Shown here: positions 60,216 through 64,000 of the stretch, one piece after another | How the letters are laid out: every line of letters starts with the position of its first letter | Position numbering within the stretch: position 1 is the stretch's first letter | Assembly: GCF_021458635.1 (NCBI RefSeq) | Contig: NZ_JAIRDQ010000002.1 | Location: 682,001-746,000, forward strand | DNA length: 64,000 nucleotides | Source of the DNA: Bradyrhizobium monzae | Lineage (GTDB): Bacteria > Pseudomonadota > Alphaproteobacteria > Rhizobiales > Xanthobacteraceae | Direction: 5' to 3' | The notes under the pieces: model-generated | Told to the model about the DNA's origin: nothing | Seen by the model: only the letters and a program-made list of their open reading frames with translations | The model's database searches: none | Position numbers and translations under genes: made by a program

Positions 60216-61640
60216 TTATATTCCCGGCAGCACCAGCTCGGCCCGCAGGCCCCCGATCGGCGCGCTGCCGAGCGAGAGGCTGCCGCCATAGAGCGCGGCG
60301 AGGTCGGTCACGATCGACAGCCCGAGCCCTGAGCCCGGCTTGGATTCGTCAAGCCGCTGGCCGCGCCGGGAGACCTGGGCGCGCTCGGCCTCGGAAAGGC
60401 CGCGCCCGTCGTCATCGACGATGAGCCGCAGCCTGGGGCCTGCGCCGGTCTGGGTCGGAGCCTCCACCAACACCTCGATGAAGACGCGCGAGGCCGCCCA
60501 TTTGCAGGCATTGTCGACGAGGTTGCCGACCATCTCCTCCAGATCCTGCCGCTCGCCCCGGAATTTTGCCGACGGGTCGGCCTTGGCCTCGATGGCAATG
60601 TCGCGGCCGCGGTGGATCTTCTCCATGGTCCGCCGCAACCCCTCGATGGCGGGGGCAACCTCGGTCACGGTACCGACGATCGAGATGCGGGCCGCGATGC
60701 GGGCGCGCTCCAGATGATGGGCGAGCTGGTTGCGCATCACGTCCGCCTGCTCCATCACCTTTGCCGCGAACGGATCGGCAGCGTGCGAACCGGCCTCGTT
60801 GACGATCACCGACAGCGGCGTCTTGATCGCGTGGGCGAGATTGCCGACATGGGTGCGCGCGCGCTCCACGATCTCGCGATTGGCGTCGATCAGCGCGTTG
60901 GTCTCGCGCGCGAGCGGCGCGATCTCGACCGGGAATTCGCCCTCCAGCCGCTCCGCCCGCCCGGAGCGGATGTCGGCGATGGCTTCCGAGATGCGCTTCA
61001 GCGGCGCAAGGCCGAAGCGGACCTGGAACACGGTCGTCAGCAGCAGCACGACGCCGAGCGCGGTGAAGGTCCCGCCGAGATAGTAATCGAAGCTGCGCGT
61101 CTCGTCGAAAATCTCGGTGTCGTCGCCGGCGACGCTGACCAGATATTTGCCGTCGGCGCCGAGGTCGACGGGACGCTCGACCATGCGCAAATTCTGCCCT
61201 TCCGGCCCGTCGACATAAGCGAGGCGAATGCCGGCTGCGGTGAGCTCGGTGCCCTGGTCTTCCAGCTTCGGCAGCTTCTTGTCCCAGAGCGAGCGCGAGG
61301 AGCGAACCTCCGGCTTCTCGGTGTCGGTGCGCGTGATCTGCCAGTACCAGCCGGACAGCGGCAGCTCGAACAGGGGTTCGCCGAGCGACTGGAACTGGCG
61401 GTCCGGCGGCTCGTCCGGGGTTGCGACCTCGGCAATGAGGGTGCGGAGATAGAGGTTGAGCCGGCGGTCGAAGGCACGCTCGGTCGCGTTCTTGTAGACC
61501 GACGACAGCACCACGCCAGTGATGGCCAGGATCACCACGAGCCAGGCGGTCGCCGACAGGAACAGTCGGTTGGCAAGCGAGCTGGCGGGCATCGGAATGA
61601 TCCCGGAGGCGCGAGGTGGCGGCATGGCTTCGGCGGTCAT
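60216..61640 (-). CDS. feuQ: PhoQ/FeuQ-like sensor histidine kinase
   Basis: This 474-residue kinase has a first helix (AWLVVILAITGVVLSSVY), a periplasmic domain of about 130 residues, a second helix near 190-210, HAMP (LAPLKRISEAIADIRSG), and HisKA with LAHAIKTPLSVIV, the PhoQ/FeuQ type of H box. The G box is GSGLGLSIV. It lies 58 bp downstream of its regulator and forms the feuPQ pair found near cycHJKL in rhizobia. FeuQ is known to act on exported glucan and iron-related genes in rhizobia, so the symbol rests on synteny and family. Confidence 0.83.
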   Translation of the reverse strand: MTAEAMPPPRASGIIPMPASSLANRLFLSATAWLVVILAITGVVLSSVYKNATERAFDRRLNLYLRTLIAEVATPDEPPDRQFQSLGEPLFELPLSGWYWQITRTDTEKPEVRSSRSLWDKKLPKLEDQGTELTAAGIRLAYVDGPEGQNLRMVERPVDLGADGKYLVSVAGDDTEIFDETRSFDYYLGGTFTALGVVLLLTTVFQVRFGLAPLKRISEAIADIRSGRAERLEGEFPVEIAPLARETNALIDANREIVERARTHVGNLAHAIKTPLSVIVNEAGSHAADPFAAKVMEQADVMRNQLAHHLERARIAARISIVGTVTEVAPAIEGLRRTMEKIHRGRDIAIEAKADPSAKFRGERQDLEEMVGNLVDNACKWAASRVFIEVLVEAPTQTGAGPRLRLIVDDDGRGLSEAERAQVSRRGQRLDESKPGSGLGLSIVTDLAALYGGSLSLGSAPIGGLRAELVLPGI

Positions 61641-61698
61641 GATCGGACCAAGGCCCGTGTCCGGGCTCCCGTCAAGCCAAGATCCTCCGAGAGCCTCC

Positions 61699-62373
61699 TT
61701 AGGCGCCCGGCGCCGGCGGCGGGGTCAGGAGATAGCCCAGCCCGCGGACAGTCTGGATGATGTCGACGTCGAGCTTCTTGCGGATGCGGCCGACGAAGAC
61801 TTCAATCGTGTTGGAGTCGCGGTCGAAATCCTGGTCGTAGAGATGCTCAACCAGCTCGGTGCGCGACACGACGCGCCCCGAATGGTGCATCAGATAGGCC
61901 AGAAGCCGATATTCGTGCGAGGTCATCTTGACGGGGTTGCCGGAGACGCTGACGCGGCCGGTGCGGGTGTCGAGCGTGACCGGGCCGCAGCTGAGCTCGC
62001 TTTGGGCATGGCCGGCGGAGCGGCGCAGCAGCGCACGGAGGCGCGCCAGCACCTCCTCCAGATGGAACGGCTTTGGCACGTAATCGTCGGCGCCGGCGTC
62101 AAAGCCCTGGACCTTGTCGCTCCAGCGGTCGCGCGCGGTCAGGATCAGCACCGGCATGGTGCGGCCGTTGCGGCGCCAAGCCTCCAGCACCGAGATGCCG
62201 TCCTTCTTCGGCAGGCCGATATCGAGCACCACGGCGTCGTACGGCTCGTTGTCGCCGAGATAATGCCCCTCCTCTCCGTCGAAGGCGCGGTCGACGACAT
62301 AACCGGCGTCCGTCAGCGCCTTGGTGAGCTGACGATTGAGATCGGGGTCGTCCTCAACAACGAGCAGGCGCAC
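61699..62373 (-). CDS. feuP: PhoP/FeuP-like response regulator
   Basis: This 224-residue OmpR-family regulator starts with GTG at 62373, placed by GGAGAGAA upstream. The receiver has acids in VVEDDPDLNRQL and AVVLDIGLPKKDG and Lys in YVPKPFHLEEV. The winged helix is typical (MTSHEYRLLAYLMHHSGRVV, VEVFVGRIRKKLDV-like). It is the first gene of the feuPQ pair. Confidence 0.85.
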   Translation of the reverse strand: MRLLVVEDDPDLNRQLTKALTDAGYVVDRAFDGEEGHYLGDNEPYDAVVLDIGLPKKDGISVLEAWRRNGRTMPVLILTARDRWSDKVQGFDAGADDYVPKPFHLEEVLARLRALLRRSAGHAQSELSCGPVTLDTRTGRVSVSGNPVKMTSHEYRLLAYLMHHSGRVVSRTELVEHLYDQDFDRDSNTIEVFVGRIRKKLDVDIIQTVRGLGYLLTPPPAPGA

Positions 62374-62601
62374 GCTTCTCTCCGAGATGGCTGCATCAAC
62401 TACGCCAGAGATGAGCAATTCCGGCGTGAACTGAGTATGAACGCGGGGAACCGACCGCGTTACTTTTTGGTCATATACGATCTGTCCGGGCTAAACGCGA
62501 CTGCGCCCGCCGCGCCACCGGATGAGCCGGGGGCATGGCGGGCGCAATCTGCCGCGGCACGCCGTGAGTCGGAAGGTCCGCCCTTCCCGTCGATTTAGCC
62601 G

Positions 62602-62757
62602 TCAGGTCCGAAAGAACACGAACCAGATGACGGCGAGAATCAGGATCGCAAGCCCGGTCGAGATGGCAAGCAGCGCGGCCACCGACGGCCCCGGTTCGCC
62701 CTGGCGCGCCTCGGTTGCGGTTTCAACGATCTGATGCTGGTCTCGCGTGGTTGCCAT
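62602..62757 (-). CDS. 51-residue single-helix membrane protein
   Basis: A short ORF (ATG 62755-62757, stop 62602-62604) encodes MATTRDQHQIVETATEARQG followed by EPGPSVAALL and one membrane helix (AISTGLAILILAVIWFVFF) ending RT. TGAGG lies before the ATG. It lies between feuP and ku and is divergent from ku. The N-terminal soluble part is acidic/polar. No family is recognised. Confidence 0.6.
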   Translation of the reverse strand: MATTRDQHQIVETATEARQGEPGPSVAALLAISTGLAILILAVIWFVFFRT

Positions 62758-62992
62758 GGTGGCCTCAATCTCTGAACGTCGCCTCCGACGACCGCGACCT
62801 CATCACGGCCCTGTGTCCGGAGCCAACGCCCGATCCGATATGATGTTCCGGCCTTTTGCCGCCGGATCGGGCAGAACCGCGGGGTCAGCGACTGGTTAAC
62901 GCAGTTGCAAGAATCCGCGCTGAGCCGTGTATGATTCGGTGTTCCCCGATGGTATCTTCATAAGTCTGTCCCTGTTGCGTTTGGAGTAACCC

Positions 62993-63991
62993 ATGGCCCC
63001 CCGTGCCAATTGGAAGGGTTTTTTGCGCCTCTCGCTCGTGACCTGCCCGGTCGCGCTGTATCCGGCCACATCGGATACCGAGAAGGTCTCGTTCAACCAG
63101 ATCAATCGCAAGACCGGCCACCGGATCAAGTATCTCAAGGTCGACGCCGAGACCGGGGACGAGGTGACCTCCGAGGACATCGTCAAGGGCTACAAGGTCG
63201 ACACCGACACCTACATCGAGGTCACCAAGGACGAGCTCGACGACATCGCGCTGGACTCGACCCATACGATCGACATCGACGAGTTCGTGCCGAAGGCCGA
63301 CATCGACAACCGTTATCTGATCCGCCCCTACTACCTCGTTCCGGACGGCAAGGTCGGCCACGACGCCTACGCGGTGATCCGCGAGACCATCCGCAGCATG
63401 GACAAGGTCGCGATCGGCCGCGTGGTGCTGACCAATCGCGAGCACATCATCGCACTCGAGCCGCTCGAGAGCGGGCTGATGGGCACGCTGCTGCGCTATC
63501 CCTACGAGGTACGCAGCGAGAGCGAATATTTCGACGACATTCAGGACGTCAAGCTGACAGAGGACATGCTCGACCTCGCCAAGCACATCGTGGAGAAGAA
63601 GTCTGGCGCGTTCGAACCCGAGCTGTTCGAAGACCATTACGAGAGCGCGCTGATCGACCTCATCAACAAGAAGCGCGCGGGCGCGCCGATCGCAGCCAAG
63701 ACCACACCGAAGAGCGGCGGCAACGTCATCAACCTGATGGACGCGCTGAAGAAGAGCCTCGCGAGCGAGAAGGACGCGGCGCCCAGGGCGAAGGTTGCCA
63801 AGGAGACGGTCAAGGAGACCGCCAGGGAAGCCGTCAAGGCCAAGAAGCCGAAGAAGCGCGTCGAGGGCCAGCGCGAGATGCTGCTGCCGATCTCGGGCAA
63901 GGGCGGCAAGGACGCAGCGGCCAAGGAAGCTGCACCGAAGAAGGCCGAAAAGCCGGTGCGCGCCACGACACGGACGAAGAAGGCCGGCTGA
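62993..63991 (+). CDS. ku: Ku protein of non-homologous end joining
   Basis: This 332-residue protein is a bacterial Ku homodimer ring that binds DNA ends and recruits LigD. It begins MAPRANWKGFLRLSLVTCPV, typical of the family, and the core beta-barrel extends to about residue 250 (DLINKKRAGAPI). The C-terminal 80 residues are Lys/Ala-rich, as in many actinobacterial and rhizobial Ku proteins, and include KKPKKRVEGQREMLL. No ligD is in the window. The upstream gap of 235 bp to the 51-residue gene holds no other gene. Confidence 0.96.
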   Translation: MAPRANWKGFLRLSLVTCPVALYPATSDTEKVSFNQINRKTGHRIKYLKVDAETGDEVTSEDIVKGYKVDTDTYIEVTKDELDDIALDSTHTIDIDEFVPKADIDNRYLIRPYYLVPDGKVGHDAYAVIRETIRSMDKVAIGRVVLTNREHIIALEPLESGLMGTLLRYPYEVRSESEYFDDIQDVKLTEDMLDLAKHIVEKKSGAFEPELFEDHYESALIDLINKKRAGAPIAAKTTPKSGGNVINLMDALKKSLASEKDAAPRAKVAKETVKETAREAVKAKKPKKRVEGQREMLLPISGKGGKDAAAKEAAPKKAEKPVRATTRTKKAG

Positions 63992-64000
63992 CGACCTCGC

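Overview
The window reads as a chromosomal segment of an alphaproteobacterium of the Bradyrhizobium group. The evidence is high GC with strong GC3, the gene order feuPQ / cycHJKL / degP / two-component pair / glnE, an fdsGBA-fdhD-fdsD formate dehydrogenase operon, a DUF1236 protein, and intergenic palindromic repeats of the kinds scattered through such genomes. I see no rRNA, tRNA, CRISPR, insertion sequence or prophage.

Left part (1-17 kb) is a C2-acid block. It opens with a partial ORF, a D-2-hydroxyacid dehydrogenase and a divergent two-subunit ThDP decarboxylase. A leftward set follows: glxR, hyi and gcl (glyoxylate to glycerate), adenine deaminase, a NYN/LOTUS protein, an IclR regulator and an ADP-forming acyl-CoA ligase. 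Divergent from these lie a GntR/FCD regulator, oxc and frc (oxalyl-CoA decarboxylase and formyl-CoA transferase).

The middle (17-40 kb) holds small hypothetical genes, a cold-shock gene, an alpha/beta hydrolase, a PhyH-like dioxygenase, a SRPBCC protein and a YegD-like Hsp70. It then holds a second part of the oxalate system: a 45-residue protein, two OxlT-like transporters in tandem, a CBS-domain protein, a PanE-family reductase and an FAH-family protein. After these come a duplicated coiled-coil membrane protein, secreted proteins, nitronate monooxygenase, an MDR reductase, a CDF transporter and a PAS histidine kinase.

The right part (39.8-64 kb) holds a LysR regulator divergent from fdsGBA-fdhD-fdsD, then leftward glnE, a sensor/regulator pair, degP, cytochrome c maturation genes, hypothetical genes and feuQ/feuP. 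It ends with an unlisted 51-residue membrane protein and a Ku gene.

The main new reading is that one 17-bp operator, TGGYAT-N5-ATRCCA, recurs at the gntR-oxc-frc/CoA-ligase intergenic region, before the 45-residue gene, before both transporters and before the CBS-panE genes. At most sites it starts 7-9 bp after a TTGAC-like -35 box. This ties scattered genes into one probable oxalate regulon: import (two OxlT-like carriers), activation (frc, perhaps the CoA ligase), decarboxylation to formate (oxc), oxidation of formate (fds), and possibly reduction of oxalyl-CoA to glyoxylate by the PanE-like enzyme, feeding gcl-hyi-glxR. The CBS protein, the 45-residue protein and the CoA ligase would be unexplained members of that regulon.
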